This document shows, piece by piece, positions 6,973 through 13,527 of a stretch of DNA of 13,527 nucleotides. Each line of letters starts with the position of its first letter. Within the stretch, counting starts at the first letter, position 1. The notes under the pieces were generated by a model. That model had not been told where the DNA came from. It saw only the letters and a list, made by a program, of their open reading frames with translations, and made no database searches. The DNA lies in contig JAJFMM010000143.1 in the NCBI GenBank assembly GCA_021772165.1, forward strand, positions 1 through 13,527. Direction: 5' to 3'. A program made the position numbers and the translations under genes. The DNA is from Chlamydiota bacterium. GTDB lineage: Bacteria > Chlamydiota > Chlamydiia > Chlamydiales > SM23-39.

Positions 6973-7534
6973 CTGATACCTGTTTGTTCCAGCAATCAAT
7001 TATTGTATGCAAAAGGAAAAAGTGTGCAGTCTCCACAAGACCGTAATCCTTGCGATTGATCCAGAAATTCAATTCACCAAGAGTCCGTAGAGGATTGGAA
7101 GAGTTAAACCCACTCAGCGTAATCAAAGGAGCTCCTCGAGTACGTGCAACAGAACAGGCATTAAGGATATTCGGTGATTTCCCTGAACTGCTGATCGCAA
7201 CTAATAGGTCATGAGGCTTAAGCAATTGTTCCAAAGGATAGGAAAATACATTTTGGTAGCCAATGTCGTTCGAAAGACATGTCAAGAGATTGGAATCATA
7301 GAACGTTTGAGAAGGCACTTGAAGAGCTTTCATGAGGTCGTTGCTAAAATGAGAAGCGATCCCCGCACTACCTCCGTTGCCAATTACGTAAACAATTCCT
7401 CCCCCTTTTCTGGTTTGAAGAAGGGCATTTTGGGCTTTCTGTAGGGCCTGTTGTTCGGTTAGGCTGCCTTCATTAGAAGTATAACTACAAGAGCGGACAG
7501 AATCCGCCAGTTCTTCGAAACGAGTATGAAACAT
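6935..7534 (-). CDS. gmhA: GmhA-like phosphoheptose isomerase (SIS domain)
   Basis: This 199-residue single SIS-domain protein matches GmhA in length and layout. GmhA converts sedoheptulose 7-phosphate to heptose 7-phosphate in the cytoplasm. VYVIGNGGSAGIASHFSNDLMK (48-69) is the phosphate-binding signature, SNDIGYQNVFS (88-98) is typical of heptose isomerases, and AISSSGKSPNILNA (113-126) is the second SIS motif. The metal site can be read by alignment with E. coli His61, Glu65, Gln172 and His180: here it is His62, Asp66, Glu168 and His176. All four can bind metal, but two differ from the enterobacterial enzyme. Translation is helped by AGGA (7539-7542), which overlaps the preceding gene's stop. 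It overlaps the next gene, the kinase fusion, giving a matched isomerase-kinase pair. Another phosphosugar substrate remains possible. Confidence 0.78.
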   Translation of the reverse strand: MFHTRFEELADSVRSCSYTSNEGSLTEQQALQKAQNALLQTRKGGGIVYVIGNGGSAGIASHFSNDLMKALQVPSQTFYDSNLLTCLSNDIGYQNVFSYPLEQLLKPHDLLVAISSSGKSPNILNACSVARTRGAPLITLSGFNSSNPLRTLGELNFWINRKDYGLVETAHFFLLHTIIDCWNKQVSDESKVLRNSPSR

Positions 7535-7540
7535 AAAATC

Positions 7541-8545
7541 CTACTTTAGATACTGAAACCAAGTTTTGGTTGCTTCTTGAATTGTATCAGGTTCCCAGAG
7601 AGGGGCATCTCGAAAACCATCTATATGATCAAGTATATGGCGGACACCTTCTTCAAAAGAGCATTTTGATTTCCATCCAAGTTTGTCCTGTATTTTAGCA
7701 ACGTCCGCAAAAGTACAATCGGGTTCACCAGGCCGTTTTGGTATATAGGTAATCGGGCCTCCTAACAACTCCACAAGACGATTGACGCTGTAATGGCCTG
7801 AACTTCCTACATTCATAGAATCGTTCGATAACGTTGATTGAGCTGCAGTATAGAATGCATCCGCAACATCTTTAACAAAGGTAAAATCACGCGTTTGCTG
7901 ACCATCGCCAACAACAGTAAATGGCTTCTGGCGCAACTTTTGAGCCAGAAATACACCAAATACAGCTCCATAGACACCCGTCGTTCTCGACCTAGGACCA
8001 AACACATTGAATAATCTGAGAGAAAGCGCCGGTAATTGGTATACTTGAGCCCAATGCATGACGAGCTGCTCTCCGAGGTACTTTGTTAAAGCGTAAGGAT
8101 ATTGAGGATTCATAGGCGCTGTTTCAGGCGTGGGATACTGCTTTGCAATCCCATAACAAGAAGAAGAAGCTGCATAGAGAAATCTTTTTACATCAGCCTT
8201 CTTGGCTGCTTCAAGTACGTTAAAAGTACCGTCGACATTGGTTTCAAAATAATCCCGAGGTTTCTCTATAGAAGGAACAATATCTGCTAGAGCGGCAAGG
8301 TGAAAAACCCAATCCACTCCATCGAATAATCCTTTCAGAGAGTCCTTGTTACGTATATCTGCCTCTACAAAACGAAAATTTGGATCTGTCTCTGCTTGCT
8401 TTAGATTTCTCATCCATCCGCCGCAGAGGTTATCAACGACTGTGACAGAATGGCCATTTTCAAGAAGAAGGTCTGTTAAGTGGCTACCGATAAATCCAGC
8501 ACCACCCGTCACAACAGCACGTTTGTAAAGCGGTTTTACATTCAT
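7541..8545 (-). CDS. Extended SDR, UDP-glucose 4-epimerase-like sugar-nucleotide enzyme
   Basis: This 334-residue extended short-chain dehydrogenase/reductase is of GalE size and layout. It has an NAD-binding VVTGGAGFIGSH (11-22), VDNL after strand 2 (37-40), AASSSCYG (125-132) with the catalytic Ser, YPYALTKYLGE (149-159) with Tyr151 and Lys155, and RLFNVFGPRS in the substrate domain. It should act on a nucleotide-activated sugar through a 4-keto intermediate, as an epimerase, dehydratase or decarboxylase. The C-terminus (LWEPDTIQEATKTWFQYLK) extends past the core and may be subfamily-specific. Its start overlaps the previous gene's stop as ATGA with no visible ribosome site, so translation is coupled. 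It lies directly upstream of the isomerase, which suggests a heptose nucleotide as substrate. A hexose nucleotide is an equally valid reading from sequence alone. Confidence 0.8.
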   Translation of the reverse strand: MNVKPLYKRAVVTGGAGFIGSHLTDLLLENGHSVTVVDNLCGGWMRNLKQAETDPNFRFVEADIRNKDSLKGLFDGVDWVFHLAALADIVPSIEKPRDYFETNVDGTFNVLEAAKKADVKRFLYAASSSCYGIAKQYPTPETAPMNPQYPYALTKYLGEQLVMHWAQVYQLPALSLRLFNVFGPRSRTTGVYGAVFGVFLAQKLRQKPFTVVGDGQQTRDFTFVKDVADAFYTAAQSTLSNDSMNVGSSGHYSVNRLVELLGGPITYIPKRPGEPDCTFADVAKIQDKLGWKSKCSFEEGVRHILDHIDGFRDAPLWEPDTIQEATKTWFQYLK

Positions 8546-9534
8546 TGGAGATTCACAGCTTTCATGGTTTTAATGTTAAAATAGCTAGCGTTGTTGAGAG
8601 CATCTTGCAACTTGCCTGTTTCAAACGCTTGCACGAGATCTTCGATGGCATTCTTTATGGTGTGCTGAGGTTTAAAGTTCAGCTTCTCAGCAATTTTTTC
8701 TGAAGAGACGTGATAGGAACGATTATCGTCTGTTGGCTCGACAGTAAGTTCTACTGGTTTTCTTTGGCCCACGATCTCTTGAGCCATCTTCGCTAACTCC
8801 ATAACGGTGTGATTGTGATAGCCAACATTAAAGATTTCATTTTGGATCTTTTCTTTAGGAGATTCCAAGACATGTACATAGGCTCGAATCATATCTTCAA
8901 TATGGATATTGGGGCGCATTTGGGAGCCTCCAGTCACTTTCACTTTTCCTGTGTTGTAGGCAAGGTTGGTAAGAAGATTTACAACAACATCGAGTCTTTG
9001 ACGTGGAGCATAACCACACACTGTTGCGGGGCGAATGATTGTACAAACGAAATCCTCCGTTCCATGGCTAAGAAGAATTTTCTCACATTCTGCTTTGAAT
9101 AGGGAGTAATCCGTGAGGGGTTCAAGAGACATTTCTTCCGTAACGTTTGGCTCTGCTTTCACTCCATAAACGGATGAAGAGGATGCGTAGATAAATCGTG
9201 AGATTCCTTGCTTCTTAGCTAACTGGACAAAAGGCTCAAAACAATCGAGATTAATCGATTTACCAAGGGCAGGATTTAACTCAAAGCTAGGATCATTGGA
9301 TATGCAAGCAAGATGAATGACTGCATCCGATCCTTTAAGTGCTTTTTCCATAGCGGCAAGATCTCGGATGTCACCTTTCACCTGCTTTAGACGAGGATTA
9401 TTCCCGACAGCATCGAAAACGTGCTCTCCGTATAGATACAGGTCGTAAACAGTTACAGAATGTCCCTTTTCAAGAAGGAAGGGAACCAATCTGGAGCCAA
9501 CATATCCTGCGCCTCCAGGAATAAATACGTGCAT
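8542..9534 (-). CDS. Extended SDR, NAD-dependent sugar epimerase/dehydratase
   Basis: This 330-residue protein is a second extended SDR, clearly different from its neighbour. Landmarks: FIPGGAGYVGSR (4-15) for NAD(P), KGDIRD (53-58), VIHLACISNDPSFELNP (72-88), YASSSSVYG (116-124) and TDYSLFKAE (141-149) with Tyr143 and Lys147. The substrate half has RPATVCGYAPRQR and RPNIHIEDM. The SNDPSFELNP stretch and the tail ending SYFNIKTMKAVNLQ point to a subfamily I link with surface-polysaccharide clusters, not to a housekeeping GalE. The exact reaction is unknown. The start has a strong AGGAG (9544-9548, 9 bases away) after a 67-base gap, so this gene may load ribosomes for the coupled pair that follows. 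Confidence 0.75.
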   Translation of the reverse strand: MHVFIPGGAGYVGSRLVPFLLEKGHSVTVYDLYLYGEHVFDAVGNNPRLKQVKGDIRDLAAMEKALKGSDAVIHLACISNDPSFELNPALGKSINLDCFEPFVQLAKKQGISRFIYASSSSVYGVKAEPNVTEEMSLEPLTDYSLFKAECEKILLSHGTEDFVCTIIRPATVCGYAPRQRLDVVVNLLTNLAYNTGKVKVTGGSQMRPNIHIEDMIRAYVHVLESPKEKIQNEIFNVGYHNHTVMELAKMAQEIVGQRKPVELTVEPTDDNRSYHVSSEKIAEKLNFKPQHTIKNAIEDLVQAFETGKLQDALNNASYFNIKTMKAVNLQ

Positions 9535-9601
9535 AAATTCAGTCTCCTCTCAGTCAGAGAATGGAAGTTAATGGAATCGAGCCTTTCGAATCAAGAATTG
9601 A

Positions 9602-10474
9602 TTACAACCCGTCGCAGTTCAATTGAGAAATTAGGTCGCTCGTCTTCTTAAACGTCAATCCGGTTGCTTGATGAAATTTGTCACAACATAGATCCGTTTT
9701 CAGAGGTCTTTTGAATTTTTCACCAAGATTTGAAAGAGAAATCGGCTCAACAAGCGAAAGGGGAGCTTGAATGGACTTCGCAATAGAACAGGCTAGGTCG
9801 TACCGGCTCCATGATTCAGGGCCTCCTAGATGGTAAACTCCGTGAGCTTGACGAAGCATCAGTGTATAAATTCCCTGAATAACATCTTCTAGGTAAACGG
9901 GAGAAAAAATTTGATCTTTTGCTGCTCGAATTGTCTCGCCTTGCCTTAGCTTAAGCTTCATCTCTTCGAGTAAACCAACTCCCGGTTTCTCAACATTGTA
10001 AACCTTTGTCAGTCGAAGAATTAATGACATTTCTGGTGGACAGGCAAGAGCTTGCTTTTCCAGTTCAGCTTTTTGCCTTCCATATTCATTGAGAGGATTC
10101 GGAAGATCTGCTTCAGAATAGTTTCCTGAGATACCATCGAAAACATAATCTGTTGAAAAGAGGACTGTCTTGATTCCTCTAGCCCAGCAGTATTGAGCCA
10201 ATTGAACCGTTTTTGTGACATTGCATAGTGAAGTTTTGTCAGGATTTCTCTCACACTCTGCAATATTAGGGATTGCAGCAGGGATCAGGACATGAGTGAT
10301 TGAATCTGCTAGAGGGCAAAGGGATTCCGGATCTGAATGTTCTAGGTCAAAATAAAGAGCATCCGTTCGATTCTTTTGCCTACAGGTTCCGACAACTTGG
10401 ATAGAATGCTCTTTGAAGAAACTCCAAAGAGCCTTACCGATCAATCCATCGATTCCAATGATAAGGGGGTGCAT
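9602..10474 (-). CDS. RmlD-like sugar-nucleotide reductase (SDR)
   Basis: This 290-residue protein matches RmlD (dTDP-4-dehydrorhamnose reductase) in length and motif order. It has an NAD(P) site IIGIDGLIGKAL (5-16), VLIPAAIPNIAECERNP (62-78), FSTDYVFDG (106-114), and NEYGRQKAELE (129-139) with Tyr131 and Lys135. The downstream FSPVYLEDVIQGIY and GVYHLGGPESWSRYDLA segments also fit. It would reduce a 4-keto sugar nucleotide, the usual last step in making a deoxysugar. No RmlA, RmlB or RmlC neighbour is present, so it is probably not part of a rhamnose pathway. It may instead reduce a keto-heptose made by the neighbouring SDRs. The VLIPAAIPNIAECE region differs from the INAAAYTAVDKAE seen in RmlD, supporting another substrate. 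The start lies 3 bases after the previous stop. Confidence 0.75.
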   Translation of the reverse strand: MHPLIIGIDGLIGKALWSFFKEHSIQVVGTCRQKNRTDALYFDLEHSDPESLCPLADSITHVLIPAAIPNIAECERNPDKTSLCNVTKTVQLAQYCWARGIKTVLFSTDYVFDGISGNYSEADLPNPLNEYGRQKAELEKQALACPPEMSLILRLTKVYNVEKPGVGLLEEMKLKLRQGETIRAAKDQIFSPVYLEDVIQGIYTLMLRQAHGVYHLGGPESWSRYDLACSIAKSIQAPLSLVEPISLSNLGEKFKRPLKTDLCCDKFHQATGLTFKKTSDLISQLNCDGL

Positions 10475-10477
10475 TCG

Positions 10478-11275
10478 TCAACGCGCCCTTTTTAGAATGA
10501 AATTCAACTCGGCAGAGATGCGCAGCTCATCATTTTCATGTTTCGGACCGCAATGCACAAGATTCATATCAAAAAGAATACAGGAACCTTGAGACAGTTC
10601 AGGGGGAGACATAAAGTCATTTTCCCGTGCCTGAAGCCAATCAGGGCTAATATTAGGACGACGTCCATATTCCGTGCTTTCTACAATCGTCTCAATATGT
10701 TCTCTGTGAGAAAAAGGCACTACCTGTAGCGTCGTAGTCGGGATGCAGCCTTTCAGAGGAATCCATATTTTTATGCAGTCAGTCAGGTGATTAAAACGAA
10801 ATGGGATTTTAGGATCATAGCCCTCGCCAAATTCTAGCTCCCAAAAACTTGCATCACGGTGAGGCCTTCCTGCATCTGGCTTTTCAGGCCTAACGCATCG
10901 CCAGTAAATGGCAATATCCTCTGGGGTCAATGCAGAATTGGTGACCGCTTCTTGAGGATATACCGCATTAATACTTGAATCAACAGCTCCGAGATTTTCG
11001 CAAAAATTCTGGTGTGCCCACGAGTGAATTTGCTTAGAAATTTCCTTAGGGAAAATACGAAACGCTCTCGTCATTTTCTGTGACCAGATCTGATCTGAAA
11101 TCGATGAGACAACGTTATCTAGCGATTCTTGTTCTTTTGGAGCTCCTAACTGACGAATGAACTGCTCTATATGAGAGAGCATCAGATGGCGTAGATGGTC
11201 AGGGAAAGGGAAGGTTGTATAACCCTTTTCGCTGAGATCGTTTTGAAGCTTAGGCGATGGATGCGTAACGTTCAT
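10478..11275 (-). CDS. Phytanoyl-CoA dioxygenase (PhyH) family Fe(II)/2-oxoglutarate oxygenase
   Basis: This 265-residue protein has the PhyH-type iron site. GRPHRDASFWE (137-146... ) supplies His139 and Asp141 of the HxD motif, and LVHCGPKHENDELRISAEL (239-257) supplies the distal His241 and the 2-oxoglutarate-binding Arg252. KIWIPLKGCIPTTTLQVVPFSHRE (169-192) is the usual double-stranded helix core, where the product or substrate wall lies. Such enzymes hydroxylate small molecules, lipids or sugar derivatives using O2. Within this operon a hydroxylation or oxidation of the glycan precursor is the best guess. The start is well supported by AGGGAGA (11281-11287, 5 bases upstream), which lies in the 14-base gap after the ABC gene. 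All metal ligands are present, so it should be active. The substrate cannot be told from sequence. Confidence 0.78.
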   Translation of the reverse strand: MNVTHPSPKLQNDLSEKGYTTFPFPDHLRHLMLSHIEQFIRQLGAPKEQESLDNVVSSISDQIWSQKMTRAFRIFPKEISKQIHSWAHQNFCENLGAVDSSINAVYPQEAVTNSALTPEDIAIYWRCVRPEKPDAGRPHRDASFWELEFGEGYDPKIPFRFNHLTDCIKIWIPLKGCIPTTTLQVVPFSHREHIETIVESTEYGRRPNISPDWLQARENDFMSPPELSQGSCILFDMNLVHCGPKHENDELRISAELNFILKRAR

Positions 11276-11289
11276 TTAGTTCTCCCTGA

Positions 11290-13158
11290 TTAACAAAACT
11301 CAACTTCTTGAGATGTTGTTGATTGCAAATTCCATAAATTTTTATACATGCCGTTTTGAGAAAGCAGCTCATCATGGCAACCGCTCTCAATGATTTTTCC
11401 TTTGTTCACGACGAATATCTGATCAGCTTTTACAACAGTAGACAACCTGTGAGCGACGATGATAACCGTTTTTCCACTTTGCATCAGATTCAAGGATCTT
11501 TGAATTAGGTCTTCTGATGCGCTATCGAGGCTACTTGTAGCTTCATCGAGAATGAGAATTTCAGGATTTACAAAGATTGCTCTTGCTAAGGCTATACGCT
11601 GGCGCTCTCCTCCGGAGAGTTTGTAGCCGCGCTCTCCAATAACTGTGTCATATCCTAGAGGAAGGTGCTGGATAAATTCTGATACACCAGCTTGCTGAGC
11701 GGCTGCAATTACCCTTTCTTTAGGTACTGAATAGTCACCAAAACGAATGTTTTCTTCGATAGTTTCATTGAAGAGGTACGTGTCTTGATGGACAGAGCCA
11801 ATCTTGCCTCGCCATTCTTGTTGAGAAAACTGAGTTAGGGGGAGCGAATCGATGAAAATATCACCTTCAGTTGGACCTCTAAGGCCTAAAATCAAATCAA
11901 GAATCGTCGATTTTCCAGAGCCTGAAGGTCCCACGAAAGCAACCATTGAGCCTTTAGCGATTTTAAAGGATATCTCATTCAGTGAGCGTCTTTCAGAAGA
12001 TGGATAGGTTAAGGAAACGTTCCTAAACTCGATATGACCATTCCATTGATCACAAGAGAGTCCCCCCGTAGGTATAAATTCCTTGTTATGAACTTCAAGA
12101 ATTCTATTCAGCTGAAGAGCAGACCCATAATACATCCCCGCAGAACTCAAAGCAGCAACGCAAATTTGTAAACGAGTCGCTAAGCGATACGTTAGCGCAA
12201 CATAGGTAAGCAAGCTTGGCAAAGACGTTGAATTGCCAGAGGACAGTATTATCGAACCAAAAACAAGAATTGCCCCAACGAGAAGCACGCTAATGATTTC
12301 GTTCAGAGCTGGAATAGTGCTATGCCAAAGATATGCTTTTTTAGAGCTATAGGATAATTTTTTGAGAAGACCGTCAATCTTCTGAACAACATAGTCATAT
12401 TTGTAAAAGGCATGAATCGGCCTCAGGCCCTGTAGAAATTGTACACTTTCATGACTCAACTCAAGGAGATGAGAGGTTAATACTTCAGAAAGACGCGTGA
12501 TTTTCGTAATCAGACTTCTTTGAATCCAGATAAAAGATGAGAATATGCAAAAGGTCACCATACTCAATTGAGGAGAAATCCAGAATAGCATGAATAAGAT
12601 CCCCACAATCATGAACAGCGCAACCAGAGCACGATTGACTGCATCTAGAAGGGGGTGAATGAATGTGGATGGAGCTTTTACGAATTCGTTCAGATCACCA
12701 ATCTTATACTTAGAAACAAAAGGGAAGCTAAAGCGAAAAATCTGTTTGTAAACCTGTCGTTGAGCAGAAATTTGCACTTTGAGTGAAAGGTTTGACGTGC
12801 CTCGAAGCGTGAAATACGTTGAAATGGCACGTACCGCCTGTAAAAGCACTGCTACTGAAACTAGAAAGCAGAAAAGAGCGATACTTCCCATGCTATTGAG
12901 CCATTCAGTAAAATATAGCGGCGCAAAATTGGAAGCCTGTATGGGCTTTCCATCGATTGCAGAAAAAGCCATGAGAATAAATGCAAAGGATCCTCCCTCT
13001 AAAAGAGCCGTTATAAAATGAAGAGGAAGCATCAGTAGTAGGTATTTCGAATGAGCATACCGTTTACCAATAAACAATTTCCAAACGGGTGATTGAAAGA
13101 AGAAGAAAAGCTTTTTGGGATAAAAACGAGGAGGAGGAGAATCATTGAGATGAGTCAT
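11290..13158 (-). CDS. ABC transporter/flippase, fused membrane and ATPase domains
   Basis: This 622-residue half-transporter is of the MsbA/PglK type. The first 330 or so residues are the membrane domain, with hydrophobic segments near 40-65, 90-110, 175-215 and 285-310. The ATPase domain holds GPSGSGKST (410-418, Walker A), Gln458 (Q-loop, GSVHQDTYLF), LSGGERQRIALARA (514-527, signature), ILILDEATSSLD (534-545, Walker B with Glu539) and His570 in IVAHRLST. All catalytic residues are intact. Two copies would pair in the inner membrane and flip a lipid-linked sugar or glycolipid to the periplasm. Being first in an operon of sugar-nucleotide genes, it probably exports the locus product. A drug or lipid exporter cannot be excluded. 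The start has only a distant TAAGG, about 13 bases away, so translation may be modest. Confidence 0.85.
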   Translation of the reverse strand: MTHLNDSPPPRFYPKKLFFFFQSPVWKLFIGKRYAHSKYLLLMLPLHFITALLEGGSFAFILMAFSAIDGKPIQASNFAPLYFTEWLNSMGSIALFCFLVSVAVLLQAVRAISTYFTLRGTSNLSLKVQISAQRQVYKQIFRFSFPFVSKYKIGDLNEFVKAPSTFIHPLLDAVNRALVALFMIVGILFMLFWISPQLSMVTFCIFSSFIWIQRSLITKITRLSEVLTSHLLELSHESVQFLQGLRPIHAFYKYDYVVQKIDGLLKKLSYSSKKAYLWHSTIPALNEIISVLLVGAILVFGSIILSSGNSTSLPSLLTYVALTYRLATRLQICVAALSSAGMYYGSALQLNRILEVHNKEFIPTGGLSCDQWNGHIEFRNVSLTYPSSERRSLNEISFKIAKGSMVAFVGPSGSGKSTILDLILGLRGPTEGDIFIDSLPLTQFSQQEWRGKIGSVHQDTYLFNETIEENIRFGDYSVPKERVIAAAQQAGVSEFIQHLPLGYDTVIGERGYKLSGGERQRIALARAIFVNPEILILDEATSSLDSASEDLIQRSLNLMQSGKTVIIVAHRLSTVVKADQIFVVNKGKIIESGCHDELLSQNGMYKNLWNLQSTTSQEVEFC

Positions 13159-13233
13159 CGTAGCAAAATACCTTACTTAAACGCAGAACACATCACACAG
13201 GAAACACGTGATCAAACGACATCGAGATTCTAC

Positions 13234-13258
13234 AAAAAATTCTTGAGCGACTCAAGAA
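13234..13258 (-). promoter_or_regulatory. Hairpin with T-tract in the apparent leader of the - strand operon (attenuator or operator)
   Basis: TTCTTGAG (13240-13247) and CTCAAGAA (13251-13258) form a perfect 8-bp inverted repeat around 3 bases. Six A residues at 13234-13239 mean that an RNA made on the - strand would fold this hairpin and then run into six U, the form of an intrinsic terminator. It lies 76 bases before the ABC gene's ATG, so it could be a leader attenuator. TTCTTGA recurs directly at 13288-13294 on the + strand, so the repeat could instead be a protein-binding operator in the divergent gap. The rest of the 210-base gap (13159-13368) holds the candidate promoters. Confidence 0.5.
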
Positions 13259-13279
13259 CAATCTAGAAATCCTATCTCG

Positions 13280-13308
13280 CTTAAAATTTCTTGAAATCCT
13301 CTTAACAA
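13280..13308 (-). promoter_or_regulatory. Weak candidate promoter for the - strand operon
   Basis: On the - strand TTGTTA (complement of 13303-13308) is followed after 17 bases by TTTAAG (complement of 13280-13285), about four matches of six in each box. If used, transcription would begin near 13273 and pass through the hairpin at 13240-13258 before the ABC gene. The match is poor enough that it could be chance. Confidence 0.22.
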
Positions 13309-13314
13309 ATCGCA

Positions 13315-13343
13315 TTGACATAAAGTTTTTCCTTGTCTAGATT
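13315..13343 (+). promoter_or_regulatory. Sigma-70-type promoter for the right-edge gene
   Basis: TTGACA (13315-13320) is a perfect -35 box. It is separated by 17 bases from TAGATT (13338-13343), a four-of-six -10 box. The expected start of transcription is near 13350, about 20 bases before the ATG at 13369, leaving a very short leader. This is the best promoter seen in the window. Confidence 0.6.
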
Positions 13344-13368
13344 CTTGGCTCTTCAATTTTGAGGGCTT

Positions 13369-13527
13369 ATGTTTGAAGACCCAATTACATGGAACGCACT
13401 TCTCAAAGAAATGCGTAAATTTCCACTTGCAGAGCAGATTTCCAGCAAAGCGCACATTCAATCCTTTGAAGAATATGAGAGCCTCTACCGAAAATCGCTA
13501 ATCAAGATTTCGAAAATTTTGAGACCT
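13369..13527 (+). CDS. 5' part of a gene, possibly acetyl-CoA synthetase-like (AMP-binding family), cut by the window edge
   Basis: The frame from the ATG at 13369 is open to the window end, 53 residues. SKAHIQSFEEYESLYRKSL (27-45) resembles the N-terminal ACAS_N region of acetyl-CoA synthetases, which has a helix of the form YxxLYxxSI before a conserved FW. The expected FW does not follow: the frame reads on as IKISKILRP. The frame beginning at 13500 instead gives NQDFENFET, which looks more like that region, so a one-base frame change near 13497-13501 is possible. GAGGG (13361-13365) lies 3 bases before the ATG, rather close. The promoter upstream supports a real gene start here. The gene is divergent from the glycan operon and may be unrelated to it. 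The family call is tentative. Confidence 0.45.
   Translation, partial: MFEDPITWNALLKEMRKFPLAEQISSKAHIQSFEEYESLYRKSLIKISKILRP

Noticed and set aside
6973..6999. TTG start adding 9 residues to the kinase fusion
   Set aside because: The ATG at 6972 has AGG 6 bases upstream and still leaves a full N-terminal domain; the extra residues show no conserved feature.
9602..10474. Rhamnose pathway (rmlD of an rmlABCD set)
   Set aside because: The RmlD-like gene has no RmlA, RmlB or RmlC partner in the window, and its central motif differs from typical RmlD.
13252..13461. A 69-codon open frame on the - strand overlapping the right-edge gene
   Set aside because: It lies over the + strand promoter and the start of the divergent gene, shows no recognisable motif, and looks like chance openness opposite a real gene.

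Overview
The window holds 13 substantially complete protein genes and two partial ones from a moderately AT-rich, probably Gram-negative bacterium. The content is that of a surface-glycan locus (glycosyltransferase, sugar methyltransferases, heptose-type nucleotide-sugar enzymes, ABC flippase). The lineage cannot be fixed from the sequence. Short gaps, ATGA start/stop overlaps and Shine-Dalgarno sites before several genes are all typically bacterial.

Layout. On the + strand, from the left edge to 4487, the tail of an unidentified gene overlaps a TIGR04372-like glycosyltransferase by ATGA. Three SAM-dependent methyltransferases follow, two of them tandem paralogues, and then a secreted SGNH hydrolase. 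A bidirectional terminator hairpin (4506-4532) separates this group from a convergent operon on the - strand. Read in its own direction (13158 down to 4547), that operon runs: ABC flippase, PhyH-family dioxygenase, RmlD-like reductase, two extended SDR sugar-nucleotide epimerase/dehydratases, GmhA-like isomerase, a fused cytidylyltransferase-sugar kinase (HldE-type domains in reversed order), and a TylF/MycF-type O-methyltransferase. At the right edge a divergent + strand gene begins behind a good sigma-70-type promoter. Its N-terminus resembles that of acetyl-CoA synthetases, but only weakly.

How the genes may work together (inference). The isomerase and the fused kinase/nucleotidyltransferase would turn sedoheptulose 7-phosphate into a nucleotide-activated heptose. 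The two SDRs and the RmlD-like enzyme could epimerise, dehydrate or reduce it. The PhyH oxygenase and the methyltransferases could decorate it or the assembled glycan. The + strand glycosyltransferase may transfer a sugar, and the ABC protein would flip a lipid-linked product across the inner membrane. No GmhB-type phosphatase, initiating phosphoglycosyl transferase or polymerase is in the window, so the pathway is incomplete here.

Points most worth a second look: the reversed kinase/nucleotidyltransferase fusion inside a modified-heptose cassette, the H/D/E/H metal-site variant of the GmhA-like enzyme, the degenerate tandem methyltransferase, and the hairpin plus T-tract in the apparent leader of the - strand operon. 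I see no mobile elements, CRISPR arrays, tRNAs or rRNAs. Apart from the two gaps described (5312-5418 and 13159-13368), intergenic space is 100 bases or less.
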